From: Macrophomina tecta
Lineage: Eukaryota; Ascomycota; Dothideomycetes; Botryosphaeriales; Botryosphaeriaceae
NCBI GenBank assembly: GCA_024180945.1
Contig: JAKSGN010000041.1
Span: forward strand, 2,170,001 to 2,234,000
Length of the DNA stretch: 64,000 bases
Direction: 5' to 3'
Position 1 is the stretch's first letter, and each line of letters begins with the position of its first letter. Positions 1-11,068 of the stretch are shown piece after piece. A model generated the notes under the pieces. The model had not been told where the DNA came from and did not search any database. It was given only the letters and a program-made list of their open reading frames with translations. Position numbers and translations under genes: made by a program.

Positions 1-2
1 AT

Positions 3-551
3 CGGGCTCGTTCCGCGTCGACGGTTCGTGCGCCGCCGAATTCGCGAAAGCCGGGTGCGGCAAATCAGCGTCGGCCATGGAGCATCGAGGAAGAGCGGGC
101 ACTTATGGACGGGCTCGATCGGGTCAAAGGTCCGCACTGGAGTCAGATCTTGGCCTTGTACGGACCAGGCGGAACCATCTCCGAGATCCTCAAAGATCGA
201 AACCAGGTGCAGCTGAAGGACAAGGCCAGAAATCTGAAACTTTTCTTTTTGAAAAGTGGGGTCGAGGTGCCGGTCTATCTACAGGGCGTGACGGGTGATC
301 TGAAGACTCGAGCACCGGCGCAGGCCGCGAAGCAGGAGGCGTTAGCGAAGCAGCGGAGGGAAGAGCAGGAGGGTAAGATGAGGGAGCAGCGCATGCAAAT
401 GGACGCGGCGGCTGTTCTGGCAGCTGGCAGATGGCCTGGCGCTGGAGAAACCTTTCCTCAGATGGGATTTCCGTCTGCTACGCAATCCCACGCGGCCATT
501 GACCCTTCGCTTCGGGCCAGCGAAGGGTCTGGCAATGCTCAAGACTTGTGA
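3..551 (+). CDS. TBF1: Telobox Myb-domain DNA-binding protein, C-terminal part (Tbf1-like), 5' truncated by window
   Basis: The reading frame is open from the window edge to the TGA at 549-551 (182 residues), so the N-terminal part and start lie upstream. A single SANT/Myb domain occupies about residues 26-85: [16 protein letters not shown], then [16 protein letters not shown], then the telobox-like recognition helix [16 protein letters not shown]. That helix resembles the VDLKDKWRN motif of TRF/Tbf1/Taz1-type factors that bind TTAGGG-like sites. After the domain comes an [11 protein letters not shown] segment and a charged Ala/Gln/Arg-rich tail. Family knowledge: Tbf1 homologues bind telomeric and subtelomeric repeats and also gene promoters. 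The domain call is firm; Tbf1 rather than a shelterin-type TRF homologue is inferred, because the dimerisation region is not in the window. Confidence 0.75.
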   Translation, partial: RARSASTVRAPPNSRKPGAANQRRPWSIEEERALMDGLDRVKGPHWSQILALYGPGGTISEILKDRNQVQLKDKARNLKLFFLKSGVEVPVYLQGVTGDLKTRAPAQAAKQEALAKQRREEQEGKMREQRMQMDAAAVLAAGRWPGAGETFPQMGFPSATQSHAAIDPSLRASEGSGNAQDL

Positions 552-1476
552 AGGCCGGAGAAGGGCGTTGAGGTTTCATTATCGGGGAGGGGTACCGATC
601 TCTTATTTTCTGGCGTACAGTGCGCTTCCGCCGGATTGAAGATGGTGGGCGGTAATGGTTATGTACGCTCGTTTATGATGGCTCAGGAAGGAAAGTTAAC
701 GGTCTCTTGCAGTAGGAAGGGAGCTTTACTATGGGGCATGGCCATTTACCAATGATAGGAGCAGCTTGTGAACAGAACAACAGTATGATACCCGAAGTAT
801 GGATAGATTAGGTAGCGATCTCGTACTGTAATAATGGCTTGCTGCGCTGGGACAGAGATTCCAGCTGAGGTAGCAACTTCAGCTCGGAGGGCAAATGGCT
901 ATTGAAGAATCCAATGAACCGGTCGGTAGGTGCCTTTATGTAAGTCGGTCAAGCTACAAGGATGCAAAAAGGTCAAGGTCCAAAGACAGGACATCCTTGA
1001 ATAAGTCAAACCATGCTAGTACTGAAGCGGACATGCTTCTCTGAAGCGTTTCTTTACTGAGATTGTCCATCTGGACAAAGGTTTCAACTCTATTATCTCG
1101 GGGGCCATATCCGATTGGTTCCATCATCTTTCTTTCCTTCTTATTTCCCTTTTTTTTTTTTTTTTTCCTAGGCCGACCAACTATCTCGCAATAACCCTTT
1201 ACTTGACGTTCTGCAGAGAAGTATTGGGCCGGATGAAGTAGGCCCGGTCGCTATTCTGATTGGCTGGCTGGTGCCCCAGGTAATTCACGTCAGCGGAGGC
1301 GACTGTTCTCCGCACGGCCTTGGCTGGACACGATTAGATACCACAGTACATTCGCGACACAACATTCCTGCATAACCTACGGTGTCACCCTTCCCCCACG
1401 TCAGGTGCCCTAGGTTACAGCGCGCGCCCACGCCCCCCGCTCACAGATCCCTGACAAATCACACGCCTGCGACAGC
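552..1476. other. Intergenic: 3' region of Tbf1-like gene and promoter of TAF10
   Basis: No credible coding sequence. It contains a T17 homopolymer at 1150-1166, pyrimidine-rich sequence around it, and an inverted CCAAT (ATTGG) near 1259, about 215 bp before the TAF10 start. Both are common in fungal promoters, but neither is diagnostic. Confidence 0.6.
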
Positions 1477-2404
1477 ATGTCGTCCGACAACCCCGGCGCT
1501 GCCAGCACCAAACCTGGCGAATCCAACAGCACTCTGGGCGCCAACACCAAGACCGAGGTCAAGGAGGAAGAACTCGACTCCTCCATCGCCGCTGACATCG
1601 TTTCGACCGACTATCAACCTGACGCCATGAACCTCGACGGTGCGAATGACATGGACACGCAGCAGAGCAGCAGCAACCAGGCGTCCGGCGCAGGCACCGC
1701 TCCCGGCCAGGAGGGCATCCTGCCCGGCGCGCCGCCCGCCAGCGAGTTGCGCATCCCGACTAAAAAGGACGCAAGCCTGCGCGAGTTCCTCAGCAAGATG
1801 GACGACTACGCGCCAATTGTACGTCCCGTTCCCCCCTTTCCCCGCTCAAAGAAGCGCAAGGAAATGTACATTTCTTTGCACCCTGAAACCATCACCACCA
1901 GCTCATCCACATCTTCCCAACAACGTCAACACTTTTGACTCATCTATCGCCCCACAGATTCCCGACGCCGTCACCAACTACTACCTCACGCTCGCGGGCC
2001 TGCCACCACCGCCACAGACACCGCCGCACCTTGCGCGCCTGCTCGCGCTCGCGACGCAGAAGTTCATTGCCGACATCGCCGCCGATGCCTACCAGTACTC
2101 GCGCATCCGCTCCTCCAACACCACCTCAAACAACCCCATGGGTGGCCTCGGCGGCGCTGCCGGCTTCGGCATGATGGGCGCGCCCGGTGCGCCTGGTGGT
2201 GCCGCTGCCGGCGCGGCCGCGGCGAGTGGTGCCCCCGGTGGAAAGGATGCGGGCAAGGGTGTCAACCTGGGCGTGCAGAGACCGGGTTACGGCGGTGGTG
2301 GGCAGGGAGGCAGTCAGGGCAGGACGGTGCTGACGATGGAGGATTTGGGTATGGCGGTCGGCGAGTATGGCGTCAATGTGAAGAGGGGAGAGTTCTACAG
2401 GTGA
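1477..2404 (+). CDS. TAF10: TFIID/SAGA subunit TAF10
   Basis: Two exons, 1477..1818 and 1958..2404 (intron 1819-1957, GTACGT...CACAG), giving 262 residues. TAF10 is a histone-fold protein shared by TFIID and the SAGA coactivator. The conserved block starts near residue 102 with [15 protein letters not shown] and, exactly across the splice, continues [15 protein letters not shown], a strong check on the junction. It is followed by the helix [21 protein letters not shown] Gly/Ala/Pro-rich loop (about residues 165-230) precedes the conserved last segment [20 protein letters not shown]. The N-terminal 95 residues are acidic, Ser/Thr-rich and probably disordered. The ATG at 1477 is the first one that gives the full frame. 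The gene converges with the uS19m gene downstream. Confidence 0.95.
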
Positions 2405-2870
2405 ATGGAGCACTGAGGATCATGCGGCTGGTTAAGGGGGTTTTTATTTTTCTGTCTTCGGTTCACACACGGTTTTGGGGCGACGACTAAAGATTTCGGA
2501 ACATGGCATGGGTCATGGAGTTGAAGGCGTCTTGGGAGACAAGAGCACAGATCCGTCGGGCCAGATGGTCGTTCTTGCAACAATCATATCATTGCGGGCT
2601 GGACAGACTGCTCGAGCATATTTACAATCAAACGGAATCATCATCATCATTCGCATTGATTCCACTGGGCTGACCGCTTTCGCTATGATCATATGACCTC
2701 GAATTTAATACATTGGAGGTTCCCTAAGTAGGTCGAGCTCGCTCTGTGTACGCAAAAATGAGACATGAGAAGTGCGCTGATGCGGCGCGATTGATGATGT
2801 AACGCCGCCCATGAATCCGATATGAAAGATGCCAAAAACTGTGTAGCGCCCGAGGGGAATCTCGAAAATT
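2405..2870. other. Convergent 3' regions of TAF10 and uS19m
   Basis: No gene. Holds the two facing 3' untranslated regions, including a short ATCATC run near 2637-2650. Nothing else recognised. Confidence 0.6.
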
Positions 2871-3410
2871 TTATTTGTTCTTGGTCTGCTTGTACGAGAA
2901 CCTCTTCCTCGTTCTGTATATGGAGTCCACCGGTCAGTAATGTTTTCGCTTGTCCCTGCGAGCGTGATGTGAACGTACGCCGCAAATTCGCCTAGCTTGT
3001 ATCCGACCATGTCCTCGGTAATGGTCACCTCGTTGTAGTTCTTGCCATTGTGGATCATGAATTTAAGGCCGACGAAGTTGGGCAGGATCACGGCAGACCG
3101 CGCCTGGGTCTTGATCGGCGGGGTGCGCTCGCCGGCTTTGGGGCGGACAATTGGGAGGCTGTTTGTTTCGCACGGGTCAGGAAAGGCTCGGAAGATTGGA
3201 GATTGCATCGTGTTCTCCGGATTTGGAGGTGCAGCGTAGCAGGGGCGGCGCGAAGAGCTTCGGGGTCTGGTTTGCTGTAGTGGACTTACGGGACGATGTG
3301 AGGGCCTGCAGAGATTGGGTCAGTGTGCATTGGACAGAAGGGAGGGGGGTATCGCAAGTGCAAGTACCTTTCCAGACCGAACGCGCGCACAGCGCCCGTG
3401 TTGGCAACAT
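2871..3410 (-). CDS. RSM19: Mitochondrial small ribosomal subunit protein uS19m
   Basis: Four exons read on the minus strand: 3368..3410, 3290..3305, 2979..3158 and 2871..2913, giving 93 residues, the usual size for mitochondrial S19. The second exon is only 16 nt. Joining the pieces gives RSVWKG + PHIV + [19 protein letters not shown], then [20 protein letters not shown], then the signature [19 protein letters not shown] and the basic tail [13 protein letters not shown]. This is colinear with uS19 throughout, so all three splices are well supported. Introns have GTACTT, GTAAGT and GTACGT donors and CTGAC branch sites 11-23 nt before the acceptors. uS19 sits in the small-subunit head near the tRNA sites. 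The gene is divergent from MRE11, with about 365 bp between the two starts. Confidence 0.95.
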
Positions 3411-3774
3411 GGTTGGCTTGTGGTGGGGATGCGGAGCTGGGAGCGGAGGTGATGGGAAAGTTCGACGTTTCTCAGGCCAAGACCGAGCAGAAGAGCCGCG
3501 GCGGGCGATGTCATGCCGATCACTGACTGAGCTACACCAGGCAGCACCGCGCGACGAGACGCGTCTTCAGCTTCGGTAAGCGCGTCGCTGGCCATGGACT
3601 GAGCTTTCTTTGCACTCAAATCCTCTCACATCGATCCGTGAAGGTAACTGGTTTTTCAGCGCACATCGCCACTTTTCTTGCACCTGTAGACTTCCTAATA
3701 CACGGGTAGCTGCAGCTCCTTCACCACGCTCTTCTTTTTTTCTTTTTTCTTAGCAAACCCTCGCTGCCGCCACA
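3411..3774. other. Divergent promoter between uS19m and MRE11
   Basis: Intergenic, with a pyrimidine-rich TTTTTTTCTTTTTTCTTAG stretch at about 3735-3753 shortly before the MRE11 ATG. No TATA box or clear regulatory motif is visible. Confidence 0.5.
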
Positions 3775-6251
3775 ATGCCCACCTCTCGAACTGGTACGTC
3801 GCTCTGCTCTGTCTTGGCCTTTCGTTCTGATCTGTGAGGACATGTCCCCCAAATCCCCGTATTCCTACACAGCAGGTTGCGACTGGAAGAAACCAGCTAA
3901 GAAATGGAAACTCTGATCTTTAGGTCTCGACAACCCTAATGATCCGGACACAATCCGCATCCTAGTTGCGACGGACAGTCATGTCGGATACAACGAACGC
4001 GACGTCATTCGCGGCGATGACAGCTGGAAGACGTTTCACGAGATCATGACGCTGGCTAAGAAACACGACGTGGATATGGTGCTGCATGGTGGCGACCTTT
4101 TCCATGAGAATAAGCCGAGCAGGAAGAGCTTGTATCAGGTCATGCGCAGCTTGCGGATGAACTGCCTGGGCGACAGGCCGTGTCAGCTAGAAATGCTAAG
4201 CGATGCGAGCGAGAACTTCCAAGGGTGAGTGATATACTGTTCTTCGGATGGTTAAAGGGGGGCAAAGTTACAGTTGTGGCGCTATCTATGTGGCAGGTCA
4301 CTGATTTGTGCACAGAGCCTTCAACCATGTCAATTATGAAGACCCGGATATCAACGTTTCCATTCCTGTTTTCTCGATTCACGGTAACCACGACGACCCA
4401 TCGGGAGAAGGCCACTATTCCGCAATGGACATACTCCAGATTTCCGGGCTTGTCAACTACTACGGTCGCACTCCTGAATCCGACAACATCCAGATAAAAC
4501 CGGTTCTTCTGCAGAAGGGACATACGAAGCTCGCATTGTTCGGCATGAGCAACGTTCGCGATGAGCGCTTGTTTCGCACTTTCAGAGACGGCAATGTCAA
4601 GTTCTTTCGGCCTTCTGTGCAACAAGACGACTGGTTCAATCTCATGAGCGTACATCAAAACCACCATGCGCATACAGACACAGGCTACCTACCCGAGAGC
4701 TTTCTCCCAGACTTTCTGGATCTTGTAGTCTGGGGCCACGAGCATGAGTGTTTGATCGAGCCCACCCTGAACGACAAGACCGGATTTCACGTCATGCAGC
4801 CAGGTTCCTCTGTGGCGACCTCGTTGATGCCGGGAGAAGCAGTACCGAAGCATGTTGCTATCCTCAGCGTCAACACCAAGGGGCAAAAGAAGTTTGAGGT
4901 CACGCCGATCAGGTTGAAGACAGTGCGACCTTTCGTGATGAAAGAAATTGTCCTCTCGGAAGAGAAGGCGTTAAAAGACGTGGCCAGGAAGGATAGCAAT
5001 CGCTCCATCATCACCCGTCATTTGATGGGCATTGTGGACAGTCTCATTAAACAAGCCAAGAAGGAGTGGTTGCAAGCTCAGGACCCCCCTGAGGACGATG
5101 AACCTCTGGACCCTCCTCTACCACTTATCCGACTTCGTGTTGAATACACAGCTCCTGACGGCGGCAGATACGACTGCGAGAACCCCCAGCGTTTTTCGAA
5201 CAGGTTTGTAGACAAGGTCGCCAACGTTAACGATGTTGTACAGTTCTACCGCAAGAAGGCCTACGCCAAAAAACAGACCAAGAACAGTGGGCCCACGATG
5301 CCAGATGAATCCGTTCTGGCTCAGATGAATGTCGAGAATGTGAAAGTTGAGAAGCTCGTACGAGAATTCCTCATGGCGCAGTCATTAACAATTCTACCCG
5401 CAAACTCCTTTGGAGATGCGGTCAGTCAATTTGTTGACAAGGATGATAACAAAGCCATGGAGATCTTTGTGAACGATGCCCTCGCCGAACAAATGCAGCA
5501 TCTGCTTGCTACAGACGACATGGAGGAGGATGAAATAGCGATAGCTATGGAAAATTACCGATCGAAGCTGGAGGAGATGTTTGCTGCCGGTCAGAGAAAG
5601 ACGAGAAGCGGCAGGAAGCTGAAGCCCAAGCCCGACAACTGGGACAGCGATTTGGAGGGTCCGTGGGAGGAGCAACCGGCTGCTCTTGAGCATGATGATT
5701 TGGCCGAGGATGGCGACAGTTCACGAATGGGGTCGGTCCCACCGAGAGGGACTGCTACTCGTGGGAGAGGACGTGGCCGCGGCGGTACAGCTCCTCGGGC
5801 TGCAACAAGCAAAGCACCAGCGAAAACCACAGGTCGCGGCAAGAGAAAGGTTATGGAGGAGGATGAAGATGAAGACAACGACGTCATCATGCTTGACGAT
5901 GACGATGAAGAGGAGGAAGAATCGGATGCCGAGGACCTGTTCACGAGGCCGGCACCGCCAAAGAAGACCACGGCCAGGCGGGAAGCGATGGCAAGTAAGG
6001 CGACGGCAAGTAAGGCGGCGATAACAACGGCGCGCTCTCAGCGCGCGTCCAGTCCAGCAGTCAAAAAGGCGCCAGCAGCCAGGCCCGCAGCCAGGCAGAC
6101 AACGTTGAACTTCTCGCAGACTGCAGATAGCTTACCCAGCCAGACCGGAAGGGGCACGTCGAGAAGGAAGCCTCCTAGCGATGACGAGATCTCAGACGAT
6201 GACGACGCGTTTGAACCCGCGGCGCCGCCCTCGACCAGGAGCAGGCGCTGA
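3775..6251 (+). CDS. MRE11: Double-strand-break repair nuclease MRE11
   Basis: Exons 3775..3793, 3924..4224 and 4316..6251 give 751 residues, close to other fungal Mre11 proteins. The N-terminal calcineurin-like phosphoesterase domain has the metal-binding motifs in order: VATDSHVG (Asp24, His26), [17 protein letters not shown] (His132, which spans the catalytic histidine), VHQNHHAH and WGHEHEC. The Mre11 DNA-binding/capping region follows to about residue 520. The C-terminal 170 residues are low complexity: an RGRGRGRGG stretch (about residues 585-595), acidic DEDEDND runs, and basic Ala/Lys segments. Mre11 is the nuclease of the MRX/MRN complex with Rad50 and Nbs1/Xrs2, acting in break resection, telomere maintenance and checkpoint signalling. 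The very short first exon (6 codons plus 1 nt) is supported by the ATG context CACAATGCC and by clean splice sites. No disruption seen. Confidence 0.97.
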
Positions 6252-7918
6252 CTGGCGAGCGCAGGTCTGCTCAGGCGGGCATAAGACCGGTGCCTGGAGC
6301 ACTGCCCTTGCTGCATAGCGAATGGAGGTATGGCGTTTATCATGGAAATTACTCTTTTGCAAGCATTTCCCGCGGGCTGGGGGGAGCATGGCTATGATAT
6401 GAGGGAAGGGCATGGATTTGACAGCATAATTTATATTACAGAGCAAGGGCATGGTGGCTATGCACGGGTGTGGGATTATATCTTTCTACATAGCAATGGC
6501 AGCGGATTTGGTCTTAAAGCCACGACTCGCCCCGATCTTGGCTCATGCCCCGGCCCCGGGACATTGCCGGATCTGGAATGGCTGCTAGCGATACGGGAGT
6601 CTTATTGCAGGACAGTACCATTCTTAGGTAAGTGCTCAGCTCGCGGGTCCCTCTGGTTGAATGCGAGAAAGGCTAAGCCTACTCTTCTTGCATTTCCTTG
6701 CGCACGAGCACTCGCATGTTCTTGCTGCGTCAACAGGTCATCCCCGATCTTTGATCACAACACGTTTTTCATTTGCCACCAATTCGCAAAATAAGCTGCT
6801 ACTAACACCTGATACCGGGCTTCGTATTCCTGCACATAACGCGAGAGCGCTCACTGATGCGTTGAGCGCTATTGTTTGTGCTCGAAGGTTGGTTGAACCG
6901 AGGTCCCGGATATCCTTCTCTCCGAACAGCAGCGTCGTGGCATTTGCTTTTATTGAGTTCATTGCTCCAGTTCTATTTGTAATCCTCATTGGCTGGGCGT
7001 GCGCTGATGAAATGCAATATTGCAGCGGCGTCCACTTCCGCAGTGCGATTTCCCCGTTGGGAAGCCCTGACACAAAGCCAGCTGGAAGCGCAGCCCTCCC
7101 GCTGACAATGTCCCTTTCCTCCACTGTGTCGCCCGGCCAAGGTCTGCCATCGTCAGCTACGACTTCCTCCATTCCTATTACTCCCGCCGGTCCTTCCAGA
7201 AGGTGCCTTTCACTCCGCCACTGTCTTCTTTCACCGGCTCAGACCATCCCCGACTTTCTTCATCCATCACTGTCTTACTTCAACCGTCAGCACGGCTTGC
7301 TGCCTTTCTCTCATTCCACTATCGGCACGCTTGCTGCACGCTTGGATACCACCGCAGCGCTCTCTTGTTTGCACTCGCCATCCACTTGCTTTACCGTTGA
7401 TCGATACTCTGTCGGCTCGCAGATTCTCCAGCATAGGGTGAGCGTCTCTCGACCTTAGTCGCGAAGAAAGAAAGAGAATGGCTGACCGTCCCATCAGCGA
7501 CCGGTCTCTGCAGCGCAATTAATCCACATCTTGGCGCCCTCTAAAGCCACCTACATCGTCCCGTCCAGAGACTTGCGCTTCAGCCGGGCCTAGAGCAGCG
7601 CAAAAATAATCGTGGCATGTCAGTCAGGTCGAAGGTCGCGGAGCTGCTGGCTCTGTGAGATTCGGTCTCGGAATCAGCGGTGTCGATCGAGAAGTTTGCG
7701 GATGAAGAGGCCGTCAGAGGTAAGCTACACTGCACATGATCTGCAGAAGTTCTGTCACACGACTGTTAGTGCTGTCTCTAAGGGTCTTTTGCGCTTTGTA
7801 TATACACTACCCAGTTGCGTTCTTTGTCGCTCACTTCCGACCTTCACTGTGCCGTCCTTGGTCTCCGGACAGTGCTTCACAGCTTGACCGAATACTTCAA
7901 TTACGCCTTCTGACAAGC
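6252..7918. other. Long intergenic/leader region before the gene at 7919
   Basis: About 1.7 kb without a recognisable gene. A 265-codon open frame on the plus strand (6661-7458) has no family resemblance and a Ser/Leu/Pro-rich translation typical of pyrimidine-rich leader DNA. I regard it as chance or an untranslated leader, not a gene. A possible donor (GTAAGC at about 7721) suggests that the leader of the next gene may be spliced. Confidence 0.45.
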
Positions 7919-10900
7919 ATGTTCCTCAAGAACAAGTCTCCGCGTCAACAAGCGCGCGACGACCGCTACGAAGAGAAATTTGGCGTCCGCTCGGACCTGT
8001 CGCCGACGCCCATTTCACGTAGCGGGAATGAGAAACCCATGCTAACTGCTGCATCGACAGAGCATGTCCTCCGCCCTGCCGCTTCCAACTCCAGCTTGGG
8101 CCTTCGAGGCTCTACTTCGATGCCTGCCTTTCGTGGCCGCCTTGACGGTGGAAGATCTTCCTCCACGACAGCCAATCATTTGCTGGCTGCGCCCTCCAGT
8201 GGCAACGTGAATACTGGAGGATCGACGCCCAGCAATGCTTGGAAGAAGCCTTCACCCACCCCATCACTTAAGCGAGACAAGGTTCAAAAGCTCATAAAAG
8301 AACATGGCTCCCCTCCCGGACTCCGTGTTACCGCTGGGGGTCGTATCGTACCGCAGGACATGCCCTGCCTAGGCAGTCCGCAGTACCCTATCAACAACGG
8401 CCCCAAGATTGGCGAATGGAGCCTGAGGGGCACTCCCGGCCTCGCTATGCAGCGTGCTACCTCGCAGCCACCATATGTACGCCGCTCTTCGGACGTCTTC
8501 CCTTCGTCAAACTTTGAGCCGATGAGCCGCTCCAACAGTTCCAACACTGCTGTGAACACAACCATCCCAGCTTATACTCCCGGGGTCAATTCAAACTTCA
8601 TGCCTTTCTTCTTTCCTGGTGCTCCCTTCGTCTATCCACAAGCTCCACCGAGGCCTTTCAACGCACCCTTGCCTGCTCCGAACAAGACCAACAGTACCGC
8701 TCGGGCAGACGTTGCCGAGCTCCGGAAGATGCTTGAAAAGATTCATGTTGAGCAGAGAGACCTTGAAAGGGAGATGGTCATTCGCGAGAATACTCTAACC
8801 CCAGAGGAACGCCAGACTATGGTTGAGCAAAAGGTCCAAATGGTCAATGAGTCTGATCGCATCCGCAAGGACATCAAGCGCATCGAGTCAGGCGAGTCAT
8901 CCGGAGGCGGGTCCTCGGAGCAGCAACGGCCGGTATGCCCTCCGCCGCCTGGGTTCCTTGCTGCTCAATCCGGCCCTCATGCTGCTTTGAGTCCGTACAT
9001 GTTTGCCGCTGGAACTAACGGCTTCATGCCCTTTGTGCCTGGATCCCAATTTCCAGGACCCTACGTGCTTCCAAATATAATGCCATTTTCGAGCTTTACA
9101 GCTCTGGATGGTGCGTCTGGAACGCCTAGCGGTGAAGGTGTCACATCTGCAAGTGACGACGTCAAAAAGGCTCCCGAGGAAGAGAAAAATAACCCGGAGA
9201 AGCAGGAGTTGCATGAACCGTCGTCCAAACCAGCCACTCATGTTCCTCGCCGCTCACATGCTTTGGAAATTAAAGACCCAAACAAGGCCCTCGAGCAGAA
9301 AAGTAACAGGAAGAGGTCGGCTCTGGATCCCACCAGCCCTGCCTACACTCCGCAAAAGAAAACCAAATCGGATGCAAGCCGTGAGGACTCTTCCCTTGTT
9401 TTCGTCCCGCCTTCACCTTCACCGATAGCGTCTCCGCGACGCGACGCTGCTTTCGCTGCTCACTTTCCTTGGCTTTGCTCCGATAGCAAGGAGGACAAGA
9501 GAAGCGAGGCTGCCATCAAGATCAGTCCTGAGCCGTCCGACAGGTCTTCTGCCCACCGTCCCAGTGCCTCCAGCATCAACACAGCTGACTTCTTCCCGAA
9601 CAATCCACACGAGCACTCGTCAACAAGCTTTAACTTCGGGAGAAACGTTCATGCTCACCATGTGACTCCGGAGAGGGCACAAATTGCTTGGACAAGCGTT
9701 TTCCAGAGTCCTGATGAGAACAATAACCTCCTCAGAGCTCCACAAGTCTCGCCTGTGGACGGCCCCTCCTTGAGAAGCGACTCAGCATTGAGCATGCATG
9801 CGTCTGAAATCTCTTCTCGAAACGGCAGATTGCATGTTCCGCAGAGTTCTTCAAGGCAGCGATGTGAAGATAAAGTTTCTTCTTCTGGCGGCAGGCCTTG
9901 GCCCAAAGCAGAAGCCATCCGTGAGCACCCTCCTGCAAGCCGTTCGACCGGCCAGCTTGACTATAAAGATAAGTCAATCGACTTCATCCTCGGCTTCTCC
10001 GCTGGCCTCACTGGAAAGCCCATACAAGGAAGTGAGACCGTTGACTTCATGCAAGGTTGGGCCGAGGGGCTCCTTCGCGCTAAGACGTCAAACTCGGCTC
10101 AAGCAAGTGCGCAAAGTGACTCTTCGGTCTCAGCAGATCGACGCTCGACATCACCACGCAGGTATAGCAGCCAGCATCGGAGCAGCTTCCTGAACCCAGA
10201 TTCTGTCAGGTCTCGTCGGGAAGAAGATCCACCATTCTCTATCGGTTACATGCAGCTCACGAGCACGGCGATGCACAGAGCCTCCCTTGCGACCTTGAAG
10301 GCAGCCCCGGTCACCCAAGAGACGCGTCCTGTTGCGGCACGCTTTGAGACTTCTGACACCACCAAGAGCATTTCTTCCAGCATGGACATCGGACCTGCCA
10401 ATGTTCCCTCTTCGTACAGAACTGTCAGTGCAGAGACAGACAAGACCATTACCGGACGTATCGACGCCGTGATGATCACGCACCAAGCTCCCATGACGTC
10501 CCATTCGGGCAACGAGAGAGACGAGACGAGACCCTCGGATCGCGTTAGCCAGTCTCCGTCTAAGCTGAATCGAGTCTTCTCCGGCCAGTCCATGCCAGGT
10601 CAGAGTCAGCAAAAGGCCAATCGCAGCTTCAACCTGAATTGTCTTGGTGACCAGCGCGAACAGGCACGCCACACACGCGCTTCATACGACGGTACGGAAG
10701 ACGAGCCAGGAGAGAACCCGATGGCGGATACTATGAACGCTCGTGTTTCGCCGTCCAAAGGCTCAGCATTCACAGACTCCCCTTCAGTGTCAACAGGGTC
10801 CCCGAAGAAACTGTCCAAGGCAGCGGTCAAAAACAAGTTCGAGGAGGTTTCCGGCAACGTAGGTGGTGGCGTAAAGTCCAGGAAGGGCAGGAAGCAGAGA

Positions 10901-11068
10901 AAGAATGGACACGAAGAGGCAGATGACACTGGAAAGGACCCTGCCAAGATGTCGCGCGACGAGAAGAAGAACTGGCGAGAGTTGTGGAAGAAGCGGTTCG
11001 AAGATATCAGAAACGAAGAGCAGAGGGAGATCGACCGCTACCGCATGGAGAACCCGCCTCATCGGTGA
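7919..11068 (+). CDS. Large disordered protein with central coiled coil; family not recognised
   Basis: Uninterrupted frame of 1049 residues from the ATG at 7919. The same frame is open upstream to 7736, but this ATG begins a composition typical of the protein (MFLKNKSPRQQARDDRYEEK). No catalytic domain was recognised. Visible features: a Ser/Pro/Asn-rich first 260 residues; a predicted coiled coil at about residues 262-324 (AELRKMLEKIHVEQRDLERE onward); Pro/Phe-rich low complexity; a duplicated motif at about 685-720, where DFILGFSAGL is followed 17 residues later by DFMQGWAEGL; and a highly charged C-terminus (KKNWRELWKKRFEDIRNEEQ) likely to be helical. Many Ser/Thr-Pro sites suggest phosphorylation. 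It is probably a fungus-specific scaffold or regulator, but function is unknown. Confidence 0.85.
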   Translation: MFLKNKSPRQQARDDRYEEKFGVRSDLSPTPISRSGNEKPMLTAASTEHVLRPAASNSSLGLRGSTSMPAFRGRLDGGRSSSTTANHLLAAPSSGNVNTGGSTPSNAWKKPSPTPSLKRDKVQKLIKEHGSPPGLRVTAGGRIVPQDMPCLGSPQYPINNGPKIGEWSLRGTPGLAMQRATSQPPYVRRSSDVFPSSNFEPMSRSNSSNTAVNTTIPAYTPGVNSNFMPFFFPGAPFVYPQAPPRPFNAPLPAPNKTNSTARADVAELRKMLEKIHVEQRDLEREMVIRENTLTPEERQTMVEQKVQMVNESDRIRKDIKRIESGESSGGGSSEQQRPVCPPPPGFLAAQSGPHAALSPYMFAAGTNGFMPFVPGSQFPGPYVLPNIMPFSSFTALDGASGTPSGEGVTSASDDVKKAPEEEKNNPEKQELHEPSSKPATHVPRRSHALEIKDPNKALEQKSNRKRSALDPTSPAYTPQKKTKSDASREDSSLVFVPPSPSPIASPRRDAAFAAHFPWLCSDSKEDKRSEAAIKISPEPSDRSSAHRPSASSINTADFFPNNPHEHSSTSFNFGRNVHAHHVTPERAQIAWTSVFQSPDENNNLLRAPQVSPVDGPSLRSDSALSMHASEISSRNGRLHVPQSSSRQRCEDKVSSSGGRPWPKAEAIREHPPASRSTGQLDYKDKSIDFILGFSAGLTGKPIQGSETVDFMQGWAEGLLRAKTSNSAQASAQSDSSVSADRRSTSPRRYSSQHRSSFLNPDSVRSRREEDPPFSIGYMQLTSTAMHRASLATLKAAPVTQETRPVAARFETSDTTKSISSSMDIGPANVPSSYRTVSAETDKTITGRIDAVMITHQAPMTSHSGNERDETRPSDRVSQSPSKLNRVFSGQSMPGQSQQKANRSFNLNCLGDQREQARHTRASYDGTEDEPGENPMADTMNARVSPSKGSAFTDSPSVSTGSPKKLSKAAVKNKFEEVSGNVGGGVKSRKGRKQRKNGHEEADDTGKDPAKMSRDEKKNWRELWKKRFEDIRNEEQREIDRYRMENPPHR

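Noticed and set aside
6661..7458. 265-codon plus-strand open frame in the leader of the 7919 gene
   Set aside because: No family resemblance; composition follows pyrimidine-rich DNA; no conserved segment or clear start context. Kept only as part of an intergenic entry.
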